This document shows positions 9,651 through 20,760 of a stretch of DNA of 64,000 nt, in pieces; within the stretch, counting starts at the first letter, position 1; each line of letters opens with the position of its first letter. Source of the stretch: Trametes villosa (lineage: Eukaryota; Basidiomycota; Agaricomycetes; Polyporales; Polyporaceae); contig PUDQ02000035.1 of NCBI GenBank assembly GCA_002964805.2, positions 1 to 64,000 on the forward strand. The letters run 5' to 3'. The translations under genes and the position numbers were made by a program. Below the pieces are notes generated by a model, which had not been told where the DNA came from, did not search any database, and worked only from the letters and a program-made list of their open reading frames with translations.

Positions 9651-11015
9651 TTACTGTAGGTTATGCCTGCGTCTGAAATCGTCCATGGTGTTCGACAATA
9701 ACTGGGCCCGAGACTGACTGAAAGAGTCCAAAATGAACAACGGCAAGATCTGCTCGATCTTCCTCCAATACTCTAAGAACGCTTTCGACTTCCACCCCCC
9801 TTGGGTGGCCACAATGTCCGGATGCGTACCTCGTAACAATAGTTCCGTAGCCCCTCCGATTCGGAAACAGTGACCGGACAACTTCTCTAGTCCGTTAGCC
9901 TCCCAGACTTCGTTGCACCGATCCAGAAACCAGTCCCTTGTCATGGGAGCCCACGCGCTCCCGCTCCCTGCCGACTCGAACGCGAATAACGGGGCTTCGG
10001 ATGGCAGTCCCGAGTTGATCGATCTGTGATTCGCCAAGGCTTTGACGGGATCCGTTGGGTCCGCGTTCGCTGTGAGTATGATGTCTGCGCCCGCGGTTTT
10101 GGTTGTCTTGGTCCACGGGATGTGAAAGATCGAATAACGAACCCCGCTGGGTAGGGCTCTAGTCCCGACATTCGTCGACACGCCTGCATGCCTCGTAGCG
10201 TCGAACGCTCCTCGGGAGGGGATCGTTAGCTCGCCCAGCCTGTGAACGACGGTCAGCGATCACGCGTACAGCGTCCGATCACCACGGCGTCTTTTAACCG
10301 ACGCTTACCGTCTACACCCCCAAAATGCGCAGCTCGCAACAGCGAAGACCACCGCGTCGAATGTGTCCGCCAGGTTCAGCCCCGTGAATAGGGCGTGCAT
10401 ATGCTCTAGGGTTACCGGGGGACGCTTCGGCAGCGCGGGAGGCTCGATTTTCCGCGCGCCCTTCTTGACGTAGGAGAGCATCTTGCTCCCATCCCACTGC
10501 GCGCCGTTCATCGCGTGCCAAGCCGCTAGGCCTGAAAGCCACCCCATGATTGTGTCGTGTCTGATGGACCCGGCGTAGTGGGCTACGAAAGCCGCCACCA
10601 CTGGTTCCGGCGCCGGCATGCGCGCGTCCTCTGGTATCCCCATTTGGTCGCAGAACTGTGTGAAGCGGAGGAGGCCGGCGCCGTAATTTTTCCGTGTTCT
10701 GGGCTCGAGCCCGTTCAAGATGAGTTGGAAGATTCTCGAAGAGGCGGAGGAAGGGATGAGAGATGAGAGATTCTGTTTGTACTGATTGCCGTGGGGGGTA
10801 GACCAGGCCTGGAGTCGCTCGTCTGCGAGGACGAAGGGTCTCAGAGGCGAAGGGGCCACGACGTTTTGGGGGAGAGGTCTTCTGGGCTTTCGTCTAGCCG
10901 AGGTACGCGGCGAGCTCGAGGAAGGGGTCCCGGTGACCAAACCGAGTCCTCCCCTGACTCCCTCGGAAGACGCGTTCACACTTGCGGACGCTTGCGCCGT
11001 GTTCGAACTAGACAT
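9651..11015 (-). CDS. Tyrosine recombinase of the DIRS-like element, with one intron
   Basis: Integrates the element cDNA by YR chemistry. Exons 11015-10309 and 10239-9651 join to exactly 431 aa across a 69-bp GTAAGC...CACAG intron, which lies inside the codon of the arginine in CRR/LGEL. The N-terminal part (about residues 60-235) is the helical core-binding domain (LILNGLEPRTRKNYGAGLLR, FTQFCDQMG). The catalytic set is complete: Arg at CRRLGEL (235/236), HxxR (H359, R362 in GHCFRIGG), W385 in QGGWKS and the nucleophile Y393 in FLEYWRK. The start ATG (11015) overlaps the stop of the RT/RNase H frame in ATGTCTAG. An intron in a retroelement gene is unusual. The gene looks intact. Confidence 0.85.
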
Positions 11016-11400
11016 GTTCAAGGAATGGCGCGAGCTCCTGCGGGAGCGCGAAGATCGAGCGGAACCTATGAAGTTCGGGCCCCGGTGTGCCGCGAGACAC
11101 GGGGTCTGCCCTGTTGATGGCGGTGTTGACGTAGGTAGGCGACAGCCCGAGGTTGGCCGCCGCGCATAGGGTTTCTGTTCGCCGAATCGATAAGTTAACT
11201 TGGAAGTTTCTGCTCCGACCGCGCGTCCACGCCCCGATGACCCCGATGTTGTCACCTCGGATGAGCAACGTCGCGTTCGTCTCCCCGAGTTCCTCGAGTC
11301 TACGGGCCGCCAACTCAATGGCCACCATTTCGGCCCAACCTATGTCCCTGCACTCGGTGTGCCATTCCTCGAACGGGACCCGCCAGCGCCACGCGTCCCA
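11008..11400 (-). CDS. DIRS-like pol, 3' part: RNase H domain after the Copia insertion
   Basis: Continues the RT/RNase H frame that breaks at 43701. The join runs from ADAWD on the far side into AWRWRVPFEEWH here, in frame once Copia and one TCCCA are removed. RNase H features are WAEMVAIELAARRL, LLIRGDNIGVIGAW (the GDN acidic position) and YVNTAINRADPVSRG, an RNase H C-terminal block typical of DIRS elements. It ends at TAG (11008-11010), overlapping the recombinase start. It cannot be expressed with its 5' half because 32 kb now separate them. Confidence 0.8.
   Translation of the reverse strand, partial: WDAWRWRVPFEEWHTECRDIGWAEMVAIELAARRLEELGETNATLLIRGDNIGVIGAWTRGRSRNFQVNLSIRRTETLCAAANLGLSPTYVNTAINRADPVSRGTPGPELHRFRSIFALPQELAPFLEHV
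11396..11400. repeat. Target-site duplication of Copia, left copy (TCCCA)
   Basis: TCCCA directly precedes the left LTR and recurs at 43701-43705 directly after the right LTR. Five bases is the normal Copia duplication. Confidence 0.9.
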
Positions 11401-11693
11401 TGTCGGAATCTGTAAGGGAGACGCGCTCAGCCGTCTGTAAGAGGAACGACTCGATCTATTATCTGTACCTGTAAGGGAGACGCGCTACATACATGTGTGA
11501 GCTATCTGAAAGGTACAGTAGACAAATGAATGACATACCTCAGCCGTCTGTAAGAGGAACGACTGAGGAAAGGAAAGAGAGGAGGCCAGCGCGGTATGCG
11601 CTGGCTGGTGGCTGTGCTCAGATTATCTAACAAGTCCTGATATAGTAGGTATCTTATCTACGGCGCTTGTCCATTGCTCAGTGCATTCCAACA
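11401..11693 (-). repeat. Copia LTR (3' LTR in element orientation)
   Basis: 293 bp, bounded by TG...CA on the - strand. It contains two internally duplicated words, CAGCCGTCTGTAAGAGGAAC and CTGTAAGGGAGACGCGCT, each present twice. A purine-rich tract (GAGTGGGAG on the - strand, about 11694-11702) abuts it, where plus-strand priming is expected. The RT/RNase H frame ends 16 bases inside the LTR. Confidence 0.93.
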
Positions 11694-13699
11694 CTCCCAC
11701 TCGAGCGCAGCCTAAGACCCATAGCGCGGACGAACTTCCAGTGCTTCTCATGCGGGAGAGCTTTGGTAAGAATGTCCGCCACCATGTCATCCGTCCGAAC
11801 CCAGCGAACCTCCGCCTGACCCTTCGCGACCAAGTCATCGCGCACGAAATGGTACTTGCGCTGAATGTGCATGGTGCGAGCGCGGTACTGCGGGTCCTTG
11901 CTCAGGATGATGGCCGCCATGTTGTCGCACGCGAGAATGGAGGATTCACCCGGTGGGTGGCCAATCTCAGAGAAGAACGTGCGCAACCAAGCGAGGTGTT
12001 GGCCAGCGTTGCTGAGGCCGATGTACTCGGACTCCGTGGAGGAGAGGGCAACCAAAGACTGACGCTTGCTTGACCACCCGATGGCACCCCGGTTGCTGAT
12101 GAAGACAAAACCGGAGGTGGACCGGGAGGTGTCGCGATCGCCAGACCAGTCAGCGTCCGAGTAGCCGTGGAAGTCCATGTCTCCGGCAACATCAGAGCCG
12201 TCAAAGCGCAACTCCATGTCACGGGTCGCCTTGAGGTACCGCAGGCCACGCTTTGCCATCTCCCAGTGGCACCGCTTGGGGTTGGCAGAGTACCGACCGA
12301 GGACTCCAACCAGATACGCAATGTCAGGCCGAGTGCCCATCATCGCGTACATCATAGACCCAATGACGCTAGCGTAGGACACTGAGCGACCTTCGATCTC
12401 GATGGAATGGCGAGTGGTGTTGTCCTCGGGGTCGTCAGCAGAAGGCTTGACACTGGTAGCCATGGGTGTGTACTGAGGCTTGCAGTCCTTCATCCCGTAC
12501 CGATCAAGGACGGTGTCGATGTACTGCCGCTGGGAGAGGTAGACGGTGCGCGCTGGACGGTCGCGTCGGATGGCAATGCCAAGGATGTAGGAGGCCGCTC
12601 CGAGGTCTCGCATCTTGAACTGCGCAGTGAGCTTGCGCTTCACCTCATCCATAAAGGCACGAGAGGTGGCAGCGAGCAGCAGGTCGTCGACGTAGACAAC
12701 GAGGAAGCAGAGCTGGCCCTGGTTGTTGTGGAAGACGTAGAGGCACGTCTCAGAGTCGAGGCGGGTGAAACCAAGTCCGGTGAGCTTCCGGTCCAAGGTC
12801 TTGTTCCACGTGCGGCCAGCCTGCTTGAGACCGTAGAGGGACCGCTTGAGACGCCAGCAGTGACCGGGTTCAATGGCCACACCCTCTGGGGGCATGAGGT
12901 ACAGCTCCTCGTCAAGCTCGCCATTGAGGTAGGCGGCTGAGACATCCATCTGGTCCAGTTCGAGGTCGTACCGCGCAGCGAGGGCAAGGATGATGCGCAC
13001 GGACTCAAGGTTGGCGACAGGGGCAAAGACATCCTGGTAGTCAATGCCGGCCTTCTGAGTGAATCCTCGAGCCACGATACGGATCTTGAACCGCTCAATC
13101 CCGCCGTTCTTGTCGAACTTAACGCGGAGGACGGGTTTGGACGTGATGGGCCGTACACCCGATGGAATGGGCACTGTCTCGTAGACGCAGTTGTCCCGCA
13201 GGTTCTGAAGCTCCTCCTCGAGAGCAGCCCGCCAGTGTTCGCCTTCAGGAGTGCTGAACGCTTCCCTCAGCGTGGAGGGGAGTTCATGGTTCCTGGGGCC
13301 CGTGCTCGAGATACCGGCAAAGAAGACCTCATCAGCATCCATCTCTGGGAGATCTGGGAGCTCGATGTCCGGGATGTGTTCTGGAGGTGCGTTCTGCGGT
13401 AGCGGCTGGAGATCAGGGCTAGGCGGTGCTGGAGGAGGAGGTGCTGCTGCTGGTGCCTGCGCTGGAGGGACCTGCGCACGTCGTTGTTGACGTTGCTGCT
13501 CTTCCTCCTGGAGGGTGCGCTCGTACTCGCGGTTTCTGTTTGCTACGTGCCGCTCTCTCCCGGATCGCCGGACTGGGGCAGGTGCCTGAGGAGGTGCAGA
13601 GACACGCCGCTGCTGGAGCCGTGCTGGCTGCGGTAAGGCTGGCCACCGGCTCCGGGTCCGTGACCGGTTCGAACCGTCCAAACCTGGAGCCGCACCCAT
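11678..13699 (-). CDS. Copia pol, RT-RNase H part
   Basis: The frame of 673 codons covers the second half of a Copia polyprotein. A Pro/Gln-rich linker (about residues 20-110) is followed by the Copia RT start (HWRAALEEELQNLRDNCVYE), QMDVSAAYLNGELDEELYL (catalytic D), the active site YVDDLLLAA, RNase H with DADWSGDRDTSRSTSGF, then SSTESEYIGLS and the tRNA-like-end block HIQRKYHFVRDDL. Catalytic residues are intact. The ATG at 13699 lies in the repeated flank of the large insertion and is not a natural start; in the uninterrupted element this frame is preceded by the integrase now at about 40400. Expression as a normal polyprotein is no longer possible. Confidence 0.9.
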   Translation of the reverse strand: MGAAPGLDGSNRSRTRSRWPALPQPARLQQRRVSAPPQAPAPVRRSGRERHVANRNREYERTLQEEEQQRQQRRAQVPPAQAPAAAPPPPAPPSPDLQPLPQNAPPEHIPDIELPDLPEMDADEVFFAGISSTGPRNHELPSTLREAFSTPEGEHWRAALEEELQNLRDNCVYETVPIPSGVRPITSKPVLRVKFDKNGGIERFKIRIVARGFTQKAGIDYQDVFAPVANLESVRIILALAARYDLELDQMDVSAAYLNGELDEELYLMPPEGVAIEPGHCWRLKRSLYGLKQAGRTWNKTLDRKLTGLGFTRLDSETCLYVFHNNQGQLCFLVVYVDDLLLAATSRAFMDEVKRKLTAQFKMRDLGAASYILGIAIRRDRPARTVYLSQRQYIDTVLDRYGMKDCKPQYTPMATSVKPSADDPEDNTTRHSIEIEGRSVSYASVIGSMMYAMMGTRPDIAYLVGVLGRYSANPKRCHWEMAKRGLRYLKATRDMELRFDGSDVAGDMDFHGYSDADWSGDRDTSRSTSGFVFISNRGAIGWSSKRQSLVALSSTESEYIGLSNAGQHLAWLRTFFSEIGHPPGESSILACDNMAAIILSKDPQYRARTMHIQRKYHFVRDDLVAKGQAEVRWVRTDDMVADILTKALPHEKHWKFVRAMGLRLRSSGSVGMH

Positions 13700-13703
13700 A
13701 GGT
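13694..13703. repeat. Putative target duplication of the large insertion, left copy
   Basis: ACCCATAGGT here, ACCCGTAGGT at 40381-40390, nine of ten bases equal. The 8-bp core CCATAGGT / CCGTAGGT fits the nnnTAnnn pattern of Buster-type hAT duplications. Caution: similar CCTATAGGT and CCTACAGGT words occur inside the right end (about 40265, 40357), so the repeat could be part of a terminal motif family. Confidence 0.55.
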
Positions 13704-13976
13704 CCGGGTGGCGCGGATCCGGTTCACCCGGACGCCCGGATAAGCGCGGGTCTGGGTGCAGCCTTGGGATCTGTGGGGATCCGGCTCGGGTTAGGGGTTC
13801 GGGAACCAAAACATGCAGTGTAAAACTGGTCATAACGTAGGCACACGGGTGTCAGACATGAGGAGAAAAAGAGTCTAAGATTGTTAAGCACTTCAAGCAG
13901 GTCTACAAGATGTTTGGACGGAGCGGTAGTACTAGGTCTAGGTACTGTGTCTATGCCACCCTCAGTCTAGTCGGCA

Positions 13977-15164
13977 TCAGTCGCTAAGGTCGCTATCTTC
14001 ATCAGTAGTGTACTCCTCGGGGTCTTCGGACTCAGAGATCGTCACCAGCGAAGGAACCGACTCGTTATCGGAGTCGCGGGCGGGATCCTCCTCGGTGGAG
14101 GACGGCGGTGAGGCCGCGGGCGATGGGGTACCATCCGCGGCATGAGGAGCGCGCGCGCGGCTGTGTTCGCCGCGACGCCGGATGATGGTGCGATCGCGCA
14201 AGCTCGTGGCCCTGTCGACAATGCGCGCTACGGCATGTTAGTCTAGGTTGCACAAATTCATAGTAGAGGTGCTCGCACCTGCGCGCGCGCGCGTCCTTGG
14301 TGCTCGTAGCTTCGCGCGCGGAGCCTGTGGCGAGCTCACTATCGCCGGTGTCAGCATGCCCGCGCGCGCCGATGTCGACGCTCGCGCGAGCCTGAGCGGT
14401 GGGGCGCGCAGTGTTGTCCTCGTTCTGGCCCGGGGCAGTGGGGTGAGGGATGGTTGGCGTGGTGACTGTCAAGTCGCGCCGGGCGTTGTCGAGGGAAAGA
14501 CGGCGCAGCGCGCGCATCACCGCATTCGGAATGGTGAAGGGCGCGATCGGAGTGCCGTGGACCTGTTGAGCGGTGTTGGCGTAGTCCATGCGAAGCTCGG
14601 GACAGTCGTAGATGTCCTAGAACATAGAGATAATGAGCAAATAGACCTTCGTCGAGAGGAAGAGCCGGAAATGCGCTTACCGCGGGCATGTTCACGTGGA
14701 GCCACCCCACGAGCTCCTGGATCTCGTCATCGGCCCCCTCGAGAGGGTGGAGGTCGAGCGCCGCTTGGATCAGACGGTCCGTGAACGCGACGAAGTCGTT
14801 GAGCTTGAGATCGGCGTGGTGCGTGGCGAACGCGCGGTACGTGAGGGCGATGTCCATCAGCGCCTCGAATTGCTCTTCGGAGGCCTCGCACTGGCTCCGC
14901 AGAGGCCCGTGGAAGAGCGATATCCAAGCGTTGACGTGCTCGAGACGGAGGTCTTGAAGGTCGTCCGTCGGAAGCAGGACCTGTGATGCAATCAGCGCGA
15001 TCGTACACCGAGTCAATCGCAACACTTGCCGTGAGCGCATACGTCGGCCCATAGACGAGGAGAGTGATCGCGGGCATCAGTTCGTCCTGCAACAGGTAGC
15101 GGGAGACGCGCGACGTGTCGACCATGAGGTGGATGTCGGCGCCATCGAACGAAATGTTCATCAT
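13977..15164 (-). CDS. Unknown protein with acidic Ser-rich tail, multi-exon
   Basis: I do not recognise this gene. A TATA box lies at 15248-15255 (- strand TATATAGA), 84 bp upstream of the ATG (15164). Well supported exons: second exon 14980-14681, third 14616-14279, fourth 14211-13977; introns 14680-14617 (64 bp, GTAAGC...CTAG) and 14278-14212 (67 bp) keep frame. The first intron (between about 15056 and 14981) has a good acceptor (CATCACAG) but no donor that is both canonical and in frame, so the N-terminal join is uncertain. The N-terminal half reads as a folded helical domain (LRLEHVNAWISLFHG, EEQFEALMDIALTYRAFA). The C-terminus is disordered, acidic and serine-rich, ending TTDEDSDLSD. 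No zinc cluster or signal peptide is visible. About 400 aa are expected. Confidence 0.6.
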
Positions 15165-15247
15165 GGTGGAACGCGTGCGGATGCTGACTGTGGAGGGCGG
15201 GAGATTGGCCGGTCACGGTTGCAGGAGCTCGGGGTGAATCCTACCCG

Positions 15248-15255
15248 TCTATATA
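15248..15255 (-). promoter_or_regulatory. TATA box of the 13977-15164 gene
   Basis: - strand TATATAGA, 84 bp before the ATG at 15164; spacing is normal for fungal genes. Confidence 0.55.
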
Positions 15256-15259
15256 GCGC

Positions 15260-16310
15260 GTACACCGGTGAAGGCCCTCGAACCGCCAGGTGTGCGTGCG
15301 CGAGGGCGCCGGGTGTGCGTGTGCGAGGGCACCGCGAGTCGCGGTCCAGTCAGTGTAGTGGGGCTTGCGCAATCTGGCCGGTGTTGGAGAAACAGGTCCT
15401 CGTGTTCTGTTATCGGCCCAATCCGTACTCGCCGTGCTGTCGTGCGCGCCCTCAGCGGATGGTCGTCGGGATGCGGGCGAGGGCTCACCGGCCTTGAGGC
15501 GGGTGCGTGGCTTTGTGCGGACTCGCAGAAAGAACATCAGAGGCCCAGTCGACTAGCCAGACTAGGCAGTACAGTAGTATCGATGAGAGCTCGCAGGCGG
15601 CGCACCGCCGTCGCGCGGCGCAGTCCGCACGACGACGCAGTTCAGCAAGAGCAAACGCGACGCCGTATGAGCGCCCCTCTGGGGGTCTGTGCGTGGGGAG
15701 CGTATACGAGTATGGTGTGTGGGAGTACCGGATGTAGTTGAACCACGCGCGGCGCAGGCGCACGTCCAGCTACCGGCTCACGCTCTCTGCCACGTCTCCA
15801 CCCTCCTCCTCCTCCCCCATCGATACGCTATCCCTGGTACGGTTGTGTCTCTCCGTTGTGCCCAGGCCACACTGATAACTGACAAAACTCGTCCAGGACG
15901 AGCCTTAGGTCCCTCGTGTGCTACAGCCTCGGCTTTCTGATCGCCCTCCCCGCTGCTCCTGTCCTCCGCGCGGCGACGTCGAAGCCACCGCCGCATGCAC
16001 ACCTCCAAGAGGCCCTCGACGGACCCCGGTCGCCCGGTGAGCCTCGTCGGATTTTTTTTGGCCGCTACCTGGTTGGCTGATCCTGCCTATCTAGACCACC
16101 GCCTCGATGGGCGTGCTGCTCGCCTTGCGGCTGCTCATGCTTACTGTACGTGCTCTGGAGCTCCTCGGCACCATGTGCACCAGCTGAACGTGCATGGTGA
16201 GCTGCCTCAATCGCCATCTGGCCTCAGTATGTTGACTAATTGTTCATTCCAGCGTTGACAATCACGGGGCGTCCACAGAGGCCAAGTCCCTCGGCTGGCA
16301 CGCCCCGCTC
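15260..16310. other. Divergent intergenic region between the acidic gene and hAT transposase
   Basis: About 1 kb separating two genes that point away from each other. No open frame looks coding; frames overlap on both strands and are arginine-rich. A run of eight T lies near 16051. No inverted repeat suggesting a hAT terminus was found here, which argues against a small stand-alone hAT element starting in this interval. Confidence 0.4.
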
Positions 16311-16315
16311 TATCA

Positions 16316-16322
16316 TATAAAG
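16316..16322 (+). promoter_or_regulatory. TATA box of the hAT transposase gene
   Basis: TATAAAG, 109 bp upstream of the ATG at 16431. Confidence 0.6.
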
Positions 16323-16430
16323 GTGCGGCTCGTGCGCCGCTCCTCCTCAGAGTGATACTCGGTCACTGCTCTGTCGCCCCCACGCCCCTCGCCCTGACCT
16401 GTCACCTCCAGCTCCAACCTCTCTGCACCG

Positions 16431-19400
16431 ATGTCCGACGCGCCCCCGCCCAAGCGTTCTCGTGATGCCGACTCCGGCCCTCTTCGAGCGACCGTCAGCG
16501 GACGTGCTCCGCGCCAGTCCGACGTCCGCAGTCCGCCGAAGAAACATCTCAAGGACGCTTCTGCCACCGATGCGACGTCTCCGTCAGCCAGCGGGCGCGA
16601 CGAGAGCCCCCCTCGCTCTCCGACTGCTCGCTCCGACGTCGCGGTCCCTCCTCCCGCCTCCCAGCGCACCGCAGATGCAGACGCTAGCGACGAGGGTGCC
16701 GACGCGACAGATGGCGGCGTCGCGGCCGTCGCAGCGCGCGCGTCTCGTGCTCGTCGCACGGTCCTCTCCGCGGTGACGAAGCGAGAGCGGTTTCAAGAGC
16801 GCTACCGTGGCATGAAGCCCGAAGACGTTCTCGGTAAGCTCTCCTCGACGCTCGCGAGACCGCGATCTTACGCGATCTGCAGCTGTCGTTTCCAAAGGGT
16901 GGAGGTCCAGTGTTTATAAACACTTCCACCCTCCGACCATCGTCGCCGGCCCGCAAGGAAGCTCTGTGTACCGCTTCGTGTGCAAGAAGTAAGTCGGTTC
17001 ATCTTGTATGAGCGAACAGGTTGCTGACCGGCAGCACGCTCTTGCCATAGACATCCCTCCAGGCACGTGGACCGTACCGACTACGAGGACTCGACCGGTA
17101 ACCTCAAACGCCACGTCGACGGCTGTGAACCGGACGACACCCCGGAGGCCGAGCTCCTCACGGCTTACGCCAGCGGTGTCAAGTACTCGCCGGCTCGTCT
17201 TCGCGTCCTCCTGGCCCTTTGGTGTGCGCGCCGCCACTGCCCGTACGCCATCGTGGAGGATCCGGAGTTCGCGCAGATCCTCCGCATGTTGTACGGCAAG
17301 GTCAAGCTGCCATCGCGCAAGACGGTGTCCCGCGATGTGCGCGCGATCTTCAAACACGCGCAGACCAACCTCAAGACACTTCTGGCGGTTAGTAACTACT
17401 CGTGCTATCTCGTCGTCTGCACTCGTAAGCTGACAGCTTTGCAGAGTCTTCCTGGGAAGATCCACATTTGCGTGGATGGCTGGACATCTCCGAACGTCTT
17501 GGCCTTTCTAGGAGTCACCGCCCACTGGCACGATCAGGGGGAAATCCAACATGTGATCCTCGACTTCGTGAGGTCAGTCCAACCCGTCGCATCGATCATG
17601 CACCGGAGTACTGATCTAATCTTGTACAGGTTGACGAAAGCTCACACAGGCGCGTACCTCGCGGAGGCCTTAGTCGAATGTCTCCAAGAATACGGGATCA
17701 CTGACAAGGTGCGCCCGCACTACTTATAACACTGATCCGTTCCGTCGCTCACGCCGGTGCGGCACTTTGCAGGTCCACGTTCTCACTTGCGACAATGCTG
17801 AGAACAACATGGTCATGCTCAAGCGCATGATGGATCTCATGCCGGGGTATCGAGGAACAGCCCTGCGCGTTAGGTGCTTCGGTCACGTATTGAACCTTGT
17901 AGTGAAGGTTCGTATACTCTCTATATTGCTCTTCATGCAGTACACTGACAGGCGGCGGCTCTGTAGGCGATCTTATCTCAGTTTGGGCGTCGCAGGCGTG
18001 CCTCGGACGAGGAGTCCGAAGATGCGGGCGCCGGAAGCGACGACCTTCCGCAGGCCGTGGCAGACCTGAACGATGGCGACGTCGATGACGAGGAGGTCCA
18101 AGCCGAGCAGGAGGCCGATGAAGACCGCGAAGCGGCAGATCGGGAGCTCCTCGACAACCTCGACGAGGAGCTCCCCGAGCTCGTCCTGACCCGCGACGAG
18201 ATCACCGCGGGACAGCTGGCGCTCGAGAAAGTGAGTTTCTGTGCGCCGTTCTGCGTAGAGCAGTGTGCTTATGATGCTTCCATAGATCATGAAGCTCTCG
18301 CGCAAGGTCTGGAACAGTCCGACTGTTCGCGCGGAGCTCGCGAAGCTCGCGGCGGAGGCCGGCTTGAACAGCTCCGTCCTCGTGCGCTCTGTGAAGACAC
18401 GGTGGAATACGGTCACGGAGGTTATACAGCGGGCCCTCGAGATGCGCCCGGTGCTCACGGAACTGTGCGACAAGGCACAGTTCAACAAGAAGGGAGGTGT
18501 CCGCCTCCGCCGCTTCATCATTGCGGACGAGGAATGGACCCTCTTGGACCATCTGTCGGAGCTTCTTGACGTGAGTCGGCCGTTCTACTGTGCTAGTATC
18601 CTGATGATGCTGATGACATGTTCCTCGCAGCCATTCCTTTTCGCCACAAACCAGATCTCCACCAGCTCTCGTGCCCTCGTCCACGAGATCATCCCCTACA
18701 TCGACGTCTTGACGCGCCACGTCGACGAATTCGCGAACAACGACAAGCTGGAGCCGTGCGTGCGCGCCGCCGCCAAGCGCGGCCGCGCGATTCTGGATAA
18801 ATACTATCAGCTTACTGACGAATCGATCGTGTATCGCATTGCTATGAGTAAGTGCATCCTTGTAGCTATGATACATTGTTTGTGCTGATGTGCTCGATCC
18901 CTATAGTCCTCCACCCGGCATACAAGACTGAGTACTTCGTCAAACAGGAATGGCCGAAAGAGTGGATTGATGAGGCCCTCGACATCGTCAAGACGGAGTG
19001 GCGTGAGTGCTACAAGCCCGAGGCCCCGCCCGCCTCCGAGCCGGCTGCCGCACGCCGCGCGGACAGCGACACCGCCGGTACGTGTTGCTGCGCACCGTGT
19101 ATAGATGACCACTGACAGGATCGCATATACACACAGACAGCGCCTCGTCCAGCGGAGTGCCGCGTCCGCGCCCGGTGAACAAAGGAAAACAGCGCGCGGA
19201 CGCTGGCCAGTCCTCCGGCACGGGGCCTGGACGCCTCAGTGTGCAGGCCGCGTCGACGCGCGTGCGTATATTCTCCTCGCGCCTGTGGTATTCATGATGT
19301 ACTGACGGTTCGAACAGGGCAAGAACACGCGCGAGCTGTTCTCGTCCATCGCGAAGAAGAACAAGTCCGCCGCCGACGCGCTACAGACATACCTCGAGAC

Positions 19401-19829
19401 ACCGCCACTCACGACCGTCGAGGATCCCCTCAAGTATTGGGACCTTATTCTGAAGAACACCAGCCCCCTTGCGCTGTCCGAGCGCGCGCTCGCGCAGATG
19501 GCCCTCGACTATCTTTCGGCTCCCGGTATGTATCTCGTTATATTGCTAATGTAACCGACTCTAACGTGGCTGTCTTAGGGTCCTCCACCGATGCGGAGCG
19601 CGCCTTCTCGCGCGGCCATCTCACGGTCTTGCGGCTGCGTCACTCCCTGAGTGACGAGTCTGTTCGCTCGGGAACAGTCGTCGGATCGTGGGCGCGTATC
19701 CCCGATGTCGTCGACGAGGACGCCCTGGAGGGTGTTCTTGGCAAGCCCCACGCCGGACGGAAGCGAGCGAGCGAGCGCGCGGCGCCGCAGGGCGGAGAGG
19801 GGGAAGAGGAGGTCATAGAACTCGAGTAG
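16431..19829 (+). CDS. hAT-family transposase, 13 exons, intact
   Basis: DDE-type transposase of the hAT superfamily. Exons 16431-16833, 16883-16988, 17051-17387, 17445-17572, 17630-17708, 17773-17907, 17967-18230, 18286-18570, 18631-18847, 18907-19077, 19119-19261, 19318-19525 and 19579-19829 join to 908 aa with every junction in frame. A disordered N-terminus (1-130) is followed by a BED-like finger (C168, H191, C195 in YRFVCKK...NLKRHVDGC). The catalytic residues are D293 (CVDGWTS), D358 (TCDNAENN) and E832 (STDAERAFSRG). An acidic insert (about residues 410-460) and the dimerisation block (LSAPGSSTDAERAFS) are present. The many introns suit a basidiomycete hAT. Since nothing is broken, it may be active and is the best candidate mobilising enzyme of the large insertion. 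Confidence 0.9.
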
Positions 19830-20700
19830 TACGCGCGGTATCCTCAACACGTCACCGCCGCGCGGTGACGCGAAGAATTCGACTCTGATTTGTATGTCTG
19901 TTACCCCGCGGCTCCCCCACTGCCTCTACCTTCGCGCGCAATGTGCGCGAAGCCGTGCGCGCGATGCGCGAAGCCGTGCGCGCGATGCGCGAGGGCATGC
20001 GAGCTGCTGACCTTGCATCAATCCTCAGGCTGGTTAGACCCCCGCTCCGTGCTCGTTGCCTCCTGCTTCGTCGCCCCTCATGTATCAAGACGCTCCACGC
20101 TCGTTGTGTCTGCGCTCGCGGGGATGATGCACCTGCAGTTGCCCCGGCTTTGACTCCTGCCACTTGTGACCCTTCTGCGCCCGGCAGCTGGCTTCCTACC
20201 GTCCGCGCGCTCGCTCAGCCGTCCGCGCGCACACAGTACACATTGACAGCATCGCGCACGCGCGCGCGCGAGCCGCTGGCAGACCATACGCACGACGACT
20301 ATGTGCGCGCACGACTGCGAGTGTTCACCTGTGGCCTTGTGCGCAGTCTTTCTTTCAGGTACACTCGTTGTCGGCCCGTAGTCTGATACGGTTGCGCGCG
20401 CTCATAGTCACACCCGGAGGCGCCGTGGAGGTACATTCCCCGTTCTGTTGCACCCTCGCGCACGCCACGCGGTGGTGTATTCTGCCCAAACGGGTGGTGT
20501 TGATGTTCGGTACCTATGGGCGCTAATTTGAGCGCAGTGGTCTTCCTTTGCCTCCCCCTCCTGTATGGCAGGTCGGATATCGCTCAAAACTGTCCATACA
20601 TGTAGCATAGACATATAAGTGTACCCGGTATGAAAAATGCGCGAATATAACCGTTGGTTACTGCTGTGTAGACGTCAAAGAGTCAGTACTGCCTAAAATG
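19830..20700. other. Intergenic after hAT, with a 21-bp tandem repeat
   Basis: No gene is supported. A 21-bp GC-rich unit (core GCGCGAAGCCGTGCGCGCGA) is repeated twice plus a partial copy at 19945-19993. The remaining open frames are low-complexity. Confidence 0.5.
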
Positions 20701-20760
20701 CCACTGCCCCCGCTGCCCCCAACGACCCCCCGGCAAGCGCCGATATATAGGCGCCCGTAG
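20701..20760 (+). promoter_or_regulatory. Promoter block shared with the CxC5/CxC6 gene, copy 1
   Basis: Order of sub-blocks: CTGCCCCC twice, CGACCCCCC, GCAAGCGCC, then TATATAG (20744-20750) and GGCGCCCG. The same sub-blocks in the same order occur on the - strand at 40003-40066, upstream of the CxC5/CxC6 gene. The TATA lies 169 bp before the ATG at 20919. Identity over about 60 bp with small gaps is far above what base composition would give. Confidence 0.7.

Noticed and set aside
9651..11015. Tyrosine recombinase as captain of a Starship-type giant element
   Set aside because: It is preceded by DIRS-type Gag, RT and RNase H in the same orientation, and belongs to the retroelement that surrounds the large insertion, not to the insertion.
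12407..12940. 177-codon ORF on the + strand
   Set aside because: Antisense shadow of Copia RT.
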